From positions 62,001 through 126,000 of the forward strand of contig CBDFFP010000001.1 of assembly GCA_965246855.1 (NCBI GenBank): DNA of 64,000 nucleotides. Reading direction: 5' to 3'. Below are positions 38,710-47,190 of this stretch, in pieces (the stretch's first letter is position 1; every line of letters starts with the position of its first letter). Below the pieces are notes generated by a model. That model did no database searches, was not told the origin of the DNA, and saw only the letters and a list, made by a program, of their open reading frames with translations. The translations under genes were made by a program, and so were the position numbers. This DNA is from UBA1952 sp965246855 (lineage in GTDB: Bacteria > Bacteroidota > Bacteroidia > Chitinophagales > Chitinophagaceae).

Positions 38710-40116
38710 TTATGACCCATGGCTTACCGTCTCATGCATCGCCGGAACATACACCTTCCCACAATCCAAACTTTCTAACCGCTCCCGAAACGCTTCCTGC
38801 ACTTCCGGCTCGCCATGCACCAAGTAGATTTCCGGCTTTCCTTCTTGACAGGAGAGCCAGTGGATAAGATCGCTCGCGTCGCCATGCGCACTCATGGAAT
38901 CCAACTCGGCCACGTCGCAGCGTACTTCATATTCATCGCCGAAAATGCGCACTTCCTTCGCGCCCGCTTTTAGTTTGCCGCCCAGCGAATGCGGGTCGCA
39001 GTAGCCGACGAGTAAAATCTTGTTTGCCTTATTCCCAATGCCGTTGCGAATGTGGTGGCGGATGCGCCCCGCCTCGGCCATGCCGGAAGAAGCAATGATG
39101 ATACAGGCTTCCTTCACCAGGTTGATGTGCTTGGAATCGGCCACCGACTGCGTGAAGTGCAGCCCCGGAAAATCAAAAACATCGTCATCGGTGCGGAGTT
39201 GCCGTTGCACTTCGCGGTTGAAATATTCGGGGTAGGCTTTCAATACGCGCGTCGCTTCCAAAGCCATTGGGCTGTCCACAAAAACGGGCATCTTCGGCAG
39301 CAGTCCTTTGTTGTAAAGGTCGTTTAGTTGGAACAGGATTTCCTGTGTCCGTCCAAGACTGAAAGCGGGAATAATCAACTTGCCGCCCTTCTCCACGCAA
39401 GTATCATTGATGTGCTTCAACAGGGCCTCTTGCGTGTGCTGTGCTTCGGGGTGTTCATTATTTCCGTAAGTGGATTCCATAATAACGATGTCCGCCTGCG
39501 GAAACGGCTGTGGCGCACACAAAAGCGGGTCGCGGTATTGGCCAATGTCGCCGCTAAAGGTGAGGTGTACTGTTTTCCCGTTTTCCTGAATGGAAAGATT
39601 CACCGCCGCGCTGCCCAGAATGTGGCCCGTGTCAGTGAAATGCAGCGTCACGCCCGGCAGGATTTCCCCTTCTTCTTTATAGTCCAGTGTTTGAATCAAG
39701 GGCAGGGTTTCCACCACATCTTCGGTAGTGTAAAGCGGAAGTACAGGCGGCGTGTATTCCTTTTCATCCTCACGTCTTTTATTGGCGTAGCGCGCATCGG
39801 ACTCCTGAATTTCGGCGGAGTCGTGGAGGAGAATGCCCATCAGCGACTGCGTGGCCGGCGTACACCAAATGGGGCCGCGAAAACCGTCTTTCACCAGTTT
39901 TGGCAGCAGTCCGATGTGGTCAATGTGTGCGTGGGAAATCACGACCACGTCCACTTTCTCCGGGTCAAATCCCCATTGCGCGTTCAGCACGTCGGCCTTG
40001 TCGCCCATGCCCTGAAACAGGCCGCAGTCTAAGAGAATTTGTTTTCCGTTTTGGGTATGAATGAGATGCTTGGAGCCGGTAACGGTGCGTGCCGCGCCGT
40101 GAAAAGAGATTTTCAT
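38710..40116 (-). CDS. MBL-fold / beta-CASP ribonuclease-like hydrolase with RMMBL domain
   Basis: 468 residues. Metallo-beta-lactamase motif VVVISHAHIDHIGLLPKL, further metal ligands in HFTDTGHILGSA and FSGDIG, the beta-CASP insert with IIPAFSLGRTQEILFQL, and motif-C region ELDSMSAHGDASDLIHWL with final IYLVHGEPE (RMMBL). This is the CPSF-73/YSH1-like family; bacterial members are RNA nucleases. Full length and standard start MKISFHGAARTVTGS. Probable role in RNA processing; substrate unknown. Confidence 0.92.
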   Translation of the reverse strand: MKISFHGAARTVTGSKHLIHTQNGKQILLDCGLFQGMGDKADVLNAQWGFDPEKVDVVVISHAHIDHIGLLPKLVKDGFRGPIWCTPATQSLMGILLHDSAEIQESDARYANKRREDEKEYTPPVLPLYTTEDVVETLPLIQTLDYKEEGEILPGVTLHFTDTGHILGSAAVNLSIQENGKTVHLTFSGDIGQYRDPLLCAPQPFPQADIVIMESTYGNNEHPEAQHTQEALLKHINDTCVEKGGKLIIPAFSLGRTQEILFQLNDLYNKGLLPKMPVFVDSPMALEATRVLKAYPEYFNREVQRQLRTDDDVFDFPGLHFTQSVADSKHINLVKEACIIIASSGMAEAGRIRHHIRNGIGNKANKILLVGYCDPHSLGGKLKAGAKEVRIFGDEYEVRCDVAELDSMSAHGDASDLIHWLSCQEGKPEIYLVHGEPEVQEAFRERLESLDCGKVYVPAMHETVSHGS

Positions 40117-40220
40117 TTTTGGGAGAGAAGTTTGGGAGAGACTGTAATATCCTCGCAGAGGCGCAAAGGTGTTTCAAAACCGTTCCAGCAACCGACAGAA
40201 CTTGTGGGTTGTAACATGGT

Positions 40221-40281
40221 GTCATTCCGACGAAGGAGGAATCTCATCCCTGCTATGAGATTCCTCCTTCGTCGGAATGAC
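40221..40281. repeat. 27-bp perfect inverted repeat
   Basis: Arms 40221-40247 and 40255-40281 (starting GTCATTCCGACGAAGGAGG) are exact reverse complements around CCCTGCT. It lies between the PPIase terminator and the MBL gene. This type of hairpin is frequent in Bacteroidota intergenic DNA (memory). Confidence 0.9.
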
Positions 40282-40296
40282 CCACATTATAGGAAA

Positions 40297-40334
40297 AGAA
40301 AAAGCCCCAACCAAAAACGTCAGGGCCTTTTCTT
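40297..40334 (-). terminator. Intrinsic terminator of the PPIase gene
   Basis: On the minus strand AAAAGGCCCTG pairs with the following GGGGCTTTTT region around a T-rich loop, with a T-run after it. It begins 13 bases after the PPIase stop. Confidence 0.75.
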
Positions 40335-40346
40335 CAAACAGCATTT

Positions 40347-42320
40347 TTACTTCTTCACCATGGACTGAAACGTTTTTTCTTCCACCACGAGCGGGTACTT
40401 CTTCCGCAGGTTTTCGTTCCAAGTCTTTTCCAGATAATCCTGGTATTCCGCCACCACATAGCCGCGTGCTTCAGCCAATGTCTTCGGCTCGCCGGCATTT
40501 ACAAAACGCTTCACGTACACCACGCCAAATGTGTTATCAGTGTTGGTTTTGATAGCCGACGGTTTGCCCGCAGTCAGTTGGCCTTTAGAGAAATCAGTGA
40601 AGCGGCTCCACTCATATTTGCCGCGCTGCGCCGTTACGGCTCCCGGCGCGGCGGGCGTGTTGAATTTTTCCAGGAGCAGACGCTCCTTCGTCGTGTCCAT
40701 ACTGTTCTGCATAATCGCCAGTGCGTCTTCGGCGGTCTTGCGGTCTTTAAACCGATACACCGTTCCTTCAAAGCCATCTTCCCAGCGATACTTGTCTTTG
40801 TGGCCTTCGTAGAACGTCGCCAGTCCGGCGCTGTCTTTGCTCGCCTTGCTCCACACGTTGCGATCCATCAGGTCAAAAAGCAGAATGCCGTCGCGGTATT
40901 CATTGAGCAAACCTCGAAACTCCGTGTTTTCTTTTTCCAGACTTTGAATCTGGAAATCGTTCAGCACCGAGGCGGAATACATGTCAAACAACTCGCGCAA
41001 CGCAAATTCTTTATTGCCCGTAAGGTAGTTGTTGGCGCTCTCCGCCGCAAAGCGTATAAAGTCGGCAGCCGTGTACGTTTTGCTACCGATAGTTAGCAGC
41101 GGTGTTTGGTCATTGGCATAATCTGCGGCGCGGAAGCGGCCTGCTCTCTTGCCTGTATCGGGGATGGCGCGCGTCACCTGCGCAATCACTGTGTTCAGGT
41201 TTTCGCTTAGCTCTTTATAGTTGTATCGCGCTTTTACGCCCGCAGTGTAGTTCTCCTTTGCAATGTTTCCGCGCGCATCGTTCTCTACTTTACGGCGCAG
41301 TTCGTCGCGCACCGAGTCGTAGGGCTTCATCGGGATTTTACTTACCAGTTTCAGCAAGTGAATACCAAATTCCGTCTGTATGGGCTGCGAAAGGTCACCC
41401 GGATTTTTGAGAGCGAAAGCTGCCTCCTCAAAAGCGGGAACGGTGCGGCCCACGCCAAAGGGTTTCAGGAGGCCGTTGTTGTCTTTGCTATACCGGTCTT
41501 GGGAATATTTTTTCACCGCATCATTCCAGCTCATGCCGGCAAGAACGTCTTTGCGGGCGCTGTCAATGGTGCGGCGCGCGGCGGCTATGCCTTCGTCGCC
41601 TTTCGACTTTAGCGTTACGGCCATAATCTGCGCCACTTCTACTTCTCCCTGTGCCGGTTTGCGGTTCATCACCTTCAGGATGTGGTAGCCAAACTGCGTG
41701 CGGAAAGGCTTTGCGATCTTGCCCACCGGCGTGTTGTAGGCCATGTTCTCAAACGGATACACCGTTTGCAGCGCGGTGATGTATCCCACAACGCCGCCCC
41801 GGGCCTTAGAGCCGTTATCGGCAGAGAATTTTGCGGCGAGCGCCCCGAAATCTGCCCCTTTCTTAGTGGCCTCTTTGTAAAGGCTGTCGGCCTTTTGCCA
41901 CACCGCCGCCGTGTCGCGCGCAGATGCGGGCAGGGAGACAAGAATGTGCGCCACTTCCACCACGGTTTTGCGGCGGTCATAGGCTTCGGCCACCAGTTTT
42001 TCGGTAGTAGAAGGGTCGCTGATGTAAGAGCGCGAAAGTTGGCGGCGATAGCTTTCCATCTCGCGTTGCAGGGAAGGAGCCGTGTCTAATTTCTGGGCTT
42101 CTGCCTCCGCCACTTTCATGCGGAAAAGGCTGTACAAATCCAGATAGTCGCGCAGGGCTTTCTCCGAAAGATCCGCTTTTTTCTGGACGCCGTTTTTCTG
42201 ATAAACGCGCAGGAAATCGGGTTTGGAAACCGGCTGTCCGCCGTAGGTGAAAAGGTTTTGCGCCTGTGTGGAAAGCGCAGAGCCAACAAGCAGCAGACCT
42301 GCCAGAAGGGTTTTGGTCAT
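40347..42320 (-). CDS. Periplasmic peptidyl-prolyl isomerase with two parvulin domains (SurA-like)
   Basis: 657 residues. Signal peptide TLLAGLLLVGSALSTQAQ. Two rotamase domains at about residues 120-225 (VEVAHILVSLP ... RGGVVGYITAL ... FRTQFGYHILKVMNRKPA) and 230-335 (VEVAQIMAVTL ... NGLLKPFGVGRTVPAFEEA ... IQTEFGIHLLKLVSK). A C-terminal roughly 300-residue helical region contains YRWEDGFEGTVYRF. The layout matches the Bacteroidota PpiC/SurA-type chaperones that fold outer-membrane proteins. Its gene starts inside a heptamer array. Confidence 0.92.
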   Translation of the reverse strand: MTKTLLAGLLLVGSALSTQAQNLFTYGGQPVSKPDFLRVYQKNGVQKKADLSEKALRDYLDLYSLFRMKVAEAEAQKLDTAPSLQREMESYRRQLSRSYISDPSTTEKLVAEAYDRRKTVVEVAHILVSLPASARDTAAVWQKADSLYKEATKKGADFGALAAKFSADNGSKARGGVVGYITALQTVYPFENMAYNTPVGKIAKPFRTQFGYHILKVMNRKPAQGEVEVAQIMAVTLKSKGDEGIAAARRTIDSARKDVLAGMSWNDAVKKYSQDRYSKDNNGLLKPFGVGRTVPAFEEAAFALKNPGDLSQPIQTEFGIHLLKLVSKIPMKPYDSVRDELRRKVENDARGNIAKENYTAGVKARYNYKELSENLNTVIAQVTRAIPDTGKRAGRFRAADYANDQTPLLTIGSKTYTAADFIRFAAESANNYLTGNKEFALRELFDMYSASVLNDFQIQSLEKENTEFRGLLNEYRDGILLFDLMDRNVWSKASKDSAGLATFYEGHKDKYRWEDGFEGTVYRFKDRKTAEDALAIMQNSMDTTKERLLLEKFNTPAAPGAVTAQRGKYEWSRFTDFSKGQLTAGKPSAIKTNTDNTFGVVYVKRFVNAGEPKTLAEARGYVVAEYQDYLEKTWNENLRKKYPLVVEEKTFQSMVKK

Positions 42321-42353
42321 AGAAAGTAGAAAGCGGTTAGTAGAAAATAGAAA
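42319..42353. repeat. Heptamer array (GTAGAAA type) at the PPIase start
   Basis: Five 7-bp units: ATAGAAA, GTAGAAA, GCGGTTA, GTAGAAA, ATAGAAA on the plus strand. The first unit overlaps the start codon of the leftward PPIase gene. It shares the heptamer and the central GTTA variant with 25492-25519. Confidence 0.85.
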
Positions 42354-42404
42354 GCCTTTCGTAGCGGTCTTTCTGATTTCTTGAAATTTCTCTTTGGGGT
42401 TTGA

Positions 42405-42491
42405 TAGGAGCGCGCCAAGAGGCGCGTTCTTTCTTTCAAAATTCTCTTTGTTTTTGCCTCTATGGAGAACGCGCCTCTTGGCGCGTTCCTA
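42405..42491. repeat. 26-bp inverted repeat, one mismatch
   Basis: Arms 42405-42430 and 42466-42491 (starting TAGGAGCGCGCCAAGAGGCG) with a 35-base T-rich loop; each arm also contains GCGCC/GGCGC. It lies between the TlpA-like gene and the PPIase gene on the same strand. Confidence 0.85.
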
Positions 42492-42511
42492 CCCTATCGT
42501 CTTTTGTCTTC

Positions 42512-43948
42512 CTAGCTCTTCCCTGCTGCTGCTTTCTTCTCCAGCATCTCAATTACTCTTGGAATGGTGAGGTAGTCGAGGCGCTTGCCCTGAATGATTT
42601 TGCGCTCGTCGAGCAGGTAGATAACTGGCGTGCTGTAAACGTCGTATTTGGAGCGGTAGCCCGACGTGTTTTCCGGGTCCCAGACGTTTATCCAGTCTTC
42701 AATGTGGTACTTGGCGATAAATTCCTTCCACACCTTCTCCGACGTCTCGGTGCGCACGGCAAAAATCTTTGTTCCTTTTGCTTTCAGCACTGCGCGGTAC
42801 ATGCTGTCCAGTTTCGGCATCTCGGTGATGCAGTGGCCGCAGTCGGGAGAGAAAAACACCAGTACAGTGTATTTTGCTTTCACATCGGAGAGGCGGATTT
42901 TCTTTCCATCCACCGTTATCATTTCAATGTCCGGTGCGAGCTTCCCAATCATATTCGGGCCGATTTTGGAGATGCGATCAATGTATTTCTGTACCGACGA
43001 ATCGGGCAGCCAGGTCGCGTCGCCGCGCGCGTAGTATTTCTCCACCATGTGCACGAAAGCCGCGTCCATACCCATGTATTTGCTGCGCTCGGCAAACTGC
43101 GTAATCCACGAAAGCGTGTAGTTAAACAGCTGCTTTTGTCCGCGCGTGGCGGCCAGCATCCAGTCGGCTTCTTTGGTTACGCTGTCGGGAACAGGAACGA
43201 CCAGATTGGTGAAGTATTCTTCCAGCTTCGCGTCGTAGATAGGCGTATGCACCAGCCGCTCGTCTTTGAAGTTGAAGCCATCCCAGAAGTGGGCCTTCAT
43301 GTATTTATAGGAGAAAGTAGAGTCCGTTTTTCCCTTCGCGTCTTTCGGCGGGGTAGGAATTTCCGGCACTTCCAGCGCGCTCACAATAGAGGCCAGCAGC
43401 GTACCGGGATATTTCTTCACAAGGCCCCGGCGGTAAGCAATCAGTTCCTTTCCGAGCGCCCCTTTCTTTTCAATCACCGGTGTGGAATCGGCTTTGGTTT
43501 TGGCAGCGGCCAATTGGGAATTATAGGTCGTCAGTCGCGAGCTGTAGTCCACCAGATATTGCTGATATTCCTGAAAATGGTCGTTTTCGGCAGAGCCTTT
43601 AAAGGAGATTTTGTTAGGCGTTTCCTTGCTGGTGATGTCCACACTAAAGTCGTCGCCATTGTTCAAGAGCACTTCGTTGAAGGTGCGCATGTCCGACGGA
43701 ATAAGCATGTAGATGCCGCCCACAAGCTCTTCTTTGGAAAAAAGAACGCCGTCGCCTTTTTTGTTCAGGCGCACACTGTCCACCTTATAAATCGTGGGCA
43801 ACCCCTTCCCAAAATACTTGGCAAGCAGGATGCTCGTGTCTTTAAGGTCGGTGTAGTGAACCTGGATTTTATAGCCGTTCCGGGCCTGTGCGGCGGTGGT
43901 GGAAAGCAGCAGAAAAGCGGCTGCAAAAAAGTATTGGAAAAATTTCAT
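42512..43948 (-). CDS. TlpA-like thioredoxin-domain protein with N-terminal DUF4369/DUF5106-type region
   Basis: 478 residues. Signal peptide FFAAAFLLLSTTAAQA. The N-terminal beta domain (about 22-140) resembles DUF4369; a helical middle (about 150-320, with WDGFNFKDERLVHTPIY as in DUF5106) follows; the C-terminal thioredoxin fold has active site FFSPDCGHCITEMPKL and the cis-Pro in VYSTPVIYLLDE. Such proteins reduce periplasmic disulfides or move electrons to cytochrome c maturation. TATTTTTG lies 14 bases before the ATG. Followed by a 26-bp inverted repeat. Confidence 0.88.
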   Translation of the reverse strand: MKFFQYFFAAAFLLLSTTAAQARNGYKIQVHYTDLKDTSILLAKYFGKGLPTIYKVDSVRLNKKGDGVLFSKEELVGGIYMLIPSDMRTFNEVLLNNGDDFSVDITSKETPNKISFKGSAENDHFQEYQQYLVDYSSRLTTYNSQLAAAKTKADSTPVIEKKGALGKELIAYRRGLVKKYPGTLLASIVSALEVPEIPTPPKDAKGKTDSTFSYKYMKAHFWDGFNFKDERLVHTPIYDAKLEEYFTNLVVPVPDSVTKEADWMLAATRGQKQLFNYTLSWITQFAERSKYMGMDAAFVHMVEKYYARGDATWLPDSSVQKYIDRISKIGPNMIGKLAPDIEMITVDGKKIRLSDVKAKYTVLVFFSPDCGHCITEMPKLDSMYRAVLKAKGTKIFAVRTETSEKVWKEFIAKYHIEDWINVWDPENTSGYRSKYDVYSTPVIYLLDERKIIQGKRLDYLTIPRVIEMLEKKAAAGKS

Positions 43949-43962
43949 AGCAAGTGCGGGCG

Positions 43963-43970
43963 CAAAAATA
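43963..43970 (-). promoter_or_regulatory. -7 promoter element for the TlpA-like gene
   Basis: Minus strand TATTTTTG, 14 bases before the ATG; matches TAnnTTTG. No clear -33 box. Confidence 0.55.
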
Positions 43971-44100
43971 GCGCATTCGCATAGACAGCGGAAAAGAGAG
44001 AAAGGTTTGCAGCAGCGGAAAAGGGAAATTTCGCCTTTTCTTTTATCCTTCTCACAACCATTCCCCCCTCTATTCTTATATCTGTTAGGGCTGAGCGAAG

Positions 44101-44371
44101 GTTCTATAAGCCCTTACAAGGGTTGCGTACAGCCTTACGAAACTCTTGTAAGGCTGTACGAGACTTCCGTAAGGTGTACGAAGGTTGCGTAAGGCTGTAC
44201 GAGACTCCCGTAAGGTTGTACAAAGGTTGCGTAAAGGCTTACGGAAGTGTCGTACGGGCTACGAGGCTCTCGTAAGGCAGTACGAAAGTTGCGTAAGGCC
44301 TTACAGAAGTGTTGTAAGGCTATACAAAACCTTCGTACAGCCTCCTAAGAGCGTTGTAGGGCTGCACAAAA
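44101..44371. repeat. Array F: thirteen 20-21-bp degenerate tandem units
   Basis: Unit starts at 44101, 44122, 44143, 44164, 44184, 44205, 44226, 44247, 44268, 44288, 44309, 44330 and 44351; spacing is 21 except for two 20-bp units. A typical pair is GTTGCGTAAGGCTGTACGAG plus A, then CTCCCGTAAGGTTGTACAAA plus G, giving a higher-order 42-bp rhythm. Most units contain CGTAAGG...GTACGA. It lies between the aminotransferase stop and the TlpA-like promoter. Confidence 0.93.
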
Positions 44372-44394
44372 GCCCTGCTTCTTCTTATTAAAAT

Positions 44395-45654
44395 TTAATT
44401 ACGCTCGCTTATCCCTTCCAACGCCGCTTCCAACTGCGAGAACATCTGCGGCAGCGTCTCTAAATCGCAAGTGCCTACACTGATGCGATACCAAGGGTCG
44501 GTGCGCGATGCGCCAAAGGCATAGAAAGGGGTAACGGCCAGCTTGGCTTCGCGGAGGAGATAATCAGTTACTTCTTCCTGCGTTTGCGGCCCGTGCGGTA
44601 CGCGTCCGGCAAGGTCAAAGCGGGCGGTGAGGTACAAGCCGCCCTGCGGGTGAATGGCATCCACCGGATGACCGGCGGCTTTCAGCTTTTGCAGGCCGTC
44701 GTAGATGCGCTGAAGGCGCTCGTGGAGGCGCGCGCAAATGTCTTTCAGGTAGATGTCCAGCGCCTCTGTATCTTCCAGAAAGCGCGCCGTAGCCACCTGT
44801 TCCGCCATCGGTGCCCATGCACCAATGTGCGTAAGCAAAGCTTTGATTTTCGCCATCAGCGGCGCCGGGCCGAGTGCCCAGCCTACGCGCACACCCGTGG
44901 CCGCAAGGCATTTGGAAATGCCATCCACAAAAACAGTGAAGCTCTTCATCGCCGGGCGCAACTCCACCGGATTGTAATGTTTTGTTTCGCCGTACGTGAG
45001 CGTGCCATACATCTGGTCAAAAAGGACGTGCAGCTTTCTTTCTCCTTCCCCACGACGAGCGTTTTCTTCCAGCACGAGGTCGCAGATTTTTTCCAGTTCC
45101 TGTTTATTCAGCGTGGTTCCGGTAGGGTTTTGCGGCGTGCAGAGACAGAGCAGCGTAGCGCCTTCCAGATGCGGACGAATGCTTTCTGCGGTAGGCATAA
45201 AAGCATTTTCCACCGTGGCTTCCACTATCACGCTTTCGCCACCGTTCATAAACGTGTAGTGGTTGTTATTCCAGGAAGGAACGGCGTACACCACCTTGTC
45301 GCCGGGGTCCACCAGCGAGCGGAAAACAGAGTAGATAAGCGGGCGGCCACCAGAGGCAATCTGGATTTCGTCGGGACGGTAATCCAGTCCGTATTGGGTC
45401 TTTACAAAACTGGCCACCGCTTTGCGTAGCGGCAGGATACCGTCGGCAGCGGGATAGTTAGTATGGCCTTCTTCGTAGGCCTGCTGAATGGCGCGTTTGT
45501 AGCCATCGGGAATCGGGAAAATCTTCGGGTTGAAGTCGCCGATAGTGAAGTTGAAAATGGCTTCGCCATTGCGCACCCGCTCGGCAATCATGTTTCCGAG
45601 ACGAACGATTTCAGAGCCGATAAGGGTTTCGGCAAGCTGGCTGTAGGGGCCCAT
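44395..45654 (-). CDS. Class I/II pyridoxal-phosphate aminotransferase
   Basis: 419 residues of fold-type I. Motifs: GHTNYPAADGILPLRKAVA, IQIASGGRPLIYSVFRSLVD, CTPQNPTGTTLN (substrate/PLP Asn), DQMYGTL (PLP Asp-x-x-Tyr), the Schiff-base Lys in VDGISKCLAATGVRVGW and the final Arg site WYRISVGTCDLE. This fits the aspartate/aromatic aminotransferase subfamily; exact substrate not determinable. Start MGPYSQLAETLIGSEI is standard. It is monocistronic, with array F directly downstream. Confidence 0.93.
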   Translation of the reverse strand: MGPYSQLAETLIGSEIVRLGNMIAERVRNGEAIFNFTIGDFNPKIFPIPDGYKRAIQQAYEEGHTNYPAADGILPLRKAVASFVKTQYGLDYRPDEIQIASGGRPLIYSVFRSLVDPGDKVVYAVPSWNNNHYTFMNGGESVIVEATVENAFMPTAESIRPHLEGATLLCLCTPQNPTGTTLNKQELEKICDLVLEENARRGEGERKLHVLFDQMYGTLTYGETKHYNPVELRPAMKSFTVFVDGISKCLAATGVRVGWALGPAPLMAKIKALLTHIGAWAPMAEQVATARFLEDTEALDIYLKDICARLHERLQRIYDGLQKLKAAGHPVDAIHPQGGLYLTARFDLAGRVPHGPQTQEEVTDYLLREAKLAVTPFYAFGASRTDPWYRISVGTCDLETLPQMFSQLEAALEGISERN

Positions 45655-45787
45655 AAAGCAGAACGTTTTTCCGGGGAGATAAGGGTATACCGGAAAGGTA
45701 CGGCGCGGGCGCGGAAAAACTTTTCTTTTGAGCGGGGAAAGCTATTTTCCCGCAACGGCGCAGAGAAAAGGAAATCTTCCAAGAAAA

Positions 45788-46252
45788 TCAGTTCGTGGCC
45801 AGCGGCGAAGCGCCGACATGATAGTTGAAGTCGCCGGTGAGATATTCTATCGGAAGACTGCGCAGGTAGCGGCGGAGGAGAAAAGCAATGATTTTATCCA
45901 CGCTGTTTAGCTCATCGTAGCGGGATTCGTTCACCAGAAACGAGTACTCTTCCCGTCCGTCGGTTTTAAGAGCCAGTACGTTGGCATCAAAAAAGCTGTG
46001 CTTCAGCAGGAAAATCTCCTCTTTCCGCTCAATCAGAATCGCGTTGTTGCCGAGGTATTCCCATTTGGCTTTCTGCACCCGCCCGTCCTGCGAAATAAGA
46101 AGTTCCAGATTATCCCGGAAAATATACACCAGCTTGGTTTTCTGCGCCTCGTCAATCACCACCCAGTGCTGGTTCTGCAACATCTTCAGATCATCCAGCC
46201 GGTGGCTAAAGATGCTGATCTGATTAATCACATCGGAGAGGCACATGTCCAT
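45788..46252 (-). CDS. Conserved protein of unknown function
   Basis: 154 residues with no membrane segments. N-terminal helix MDMCLSDVINQISIFSHRLD, then beta-rich: NQHWVVIDEAQKTKLVYIFR, ELLISQDGRVQKAKWEYL, ILIERKEEIFLLKHSFFD and VLALKTDGREEYSFLVNE. I recall similar short proteins in Bacteroidota with no assigned role. Start at 46252, because TATTTTTG (46284-46291, minus strand) lies 31 bases upstream and the frame beyond it is not conserved. Confidence 0.72.
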   Translation of the reverse strand: MDMCLSDVINQISIFSHRLDDLKMLQNQHWVVIDEAQKTKLVYIFRDNLELLISQDGRVQKAKWEYLGNNAILIERKEEIFLLKHSFFDANVLALKTDGREEYSFLVNESRYDELNSVDKIIAFLLRRYLRSLPIEYLTGDFNYHVGASPLATN

Positions 46253-46283
46253 AAACAAGGGCGCTTGCCAAATAGCAAACAGC

Positions 46284-46291
46284 CAAAAATA
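46284..46291 (-). promoter_or_regulatory. -7 promoter element
   Basis: Minus strand TATTTTTG, 31 bases before the ATG at 46252. It decides the start of the downstream gene. Confidence 0.55.
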
Positions 46292-46384
46292 CGCAGCAGC
46301 ATCTGAGATTCCAAAACCCGGGCACAGTTTTTTATTTCCGCAAGCCGTTGAAAACCAGCGCCTTACACAGCGCGCTGGTTTTCT

Positions 46385-46437
46385 CCACACAAAAAAGAGG
46401 CGCTCTTCTTTTGAAAGAACGCCTCTTTTTTGTGTGG
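46385..46437. terminator. Intrinsic terminator of the fasciclin gene
   Basis: CCACACAAAAAAGAGGCG pairs with CGCCTCTTTTTTGTGTGG, with a further TCTT/AAGA pairing and a small loop. It starts 13 bases beyond the fasciclin stop and works in both directions. Confidence 0.88.
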
Positions 46438-46450
46438 AAATCTTTTGTCC

Positions 46451-47023
46451 TTACGACGGCATCAGTACATGATCAATCACGTGAATTACACCGTTGGACT
46501 GGTTCACGTCGGCAATCGTCACTTTCGCGCTGTTGCCTTTCGCGTCCTTCACGTACACGGCTTTGCCTTTCATGTAAAAGGTCAGCTCTTCGCCCTGCAC
46601 GGTGGTCATCATCGCCATGCCGTTGCTGGACTTTTTAATAGCGGCCATGATGTCCTTCGCACTGAATTTGCCGGACAGCACATGGTATGTCAGCACTTTC
46701 GTAAGTGCCTCTTTGTTTTCCGGTTTCAGCAGGTCGGCCACAGCTGCTTTCGGCAACATGTCAAACGCTTTGTTGGTCGGCGCCAGCACGGTGAACGGAC
46801 CGGGGCCGGCAAGCGTTTCCACCAATCCGGCGGCTTTCACAGCAGCCACGAGCGTGGTGTGGTCTTTGGAATTAACGGCGTTCTCCACGATGTTTTTGGA
46901 GGGGTACATCGCTGCGCCACCTACCATCACGGTTTTTTCCTTACCGCCTTTGGCATAGGTGGGGATAGCGCCCGTAGCCGTCAGGGCGAGGCCGAGCATC
47001 AGAACTGCAAATTGCTTTTTCAT
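46451..47023 (-). CDS. Secreted fasciclin (FAS1) domain protein
   Basis: 190 residues. Signal peptide MKKQFAVLMLGLALTATGA with cleavage near TYA. A single FAS1 domain: KDHTTLVAAVKAAGLVETL, GPFTVLAPTNKAFDMLP, LTKVLTYHVLSGKFSAKDI and the H2 box GVIHVIDHVLMP. FAS1 domains mediate adhesion or matrix contacts. Start at 47023 (signal peptide); the upstream 34 codons have no conserved sequence. Monocistronic with strong terminators on both sides. Confidence 0.93.
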   Translation of the reverse strand: MKKQFAVLMLGLALTATGAIPTYAKGGKEKTVMVGGAAMYPSKNIVENAVNSKDHTTLVAAVKAAGLVETLAGPGPFTVLAPTNKAFDMLPKAAVADLLKPENKEALTKVLTYHVLSGKFSAKDIMAAIKKSSNGMAMMTTVQGEELTFYMKGKAVYVKDAKGNSAKVTIADVNQSNGVIHVIDHVLMPS

Positions 47024-47123
47024 GAGAAGAAAAATGGGGTTGGTGAAAAAAATGGTTCGAAAGCAGGTACGAAAGAATAGCGCCAGCAGTTTCCTCTTCC
47101 CGCGCAAACGCAGAATTTCTTCC

Positions 47124-47163
47124 ACAAAAAAATACCCGCCCGGTTTTGAGGGAACGCGGACGG
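47124..47163 (-). terminator. Intrinsic terminator of the ureohydrolase gene
   Basis: On the minus strand ACCCGTCCG and CCGGGCGGGT pair around CGTTCCCTCAAAA-type loop sequence; a run of seven T follows. It lies 28 bases after the stop. Confidence 0.78.
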
Positions 47164-47190
47164 GTGTGCTTTGGAGAAATTTTTTTTTCC

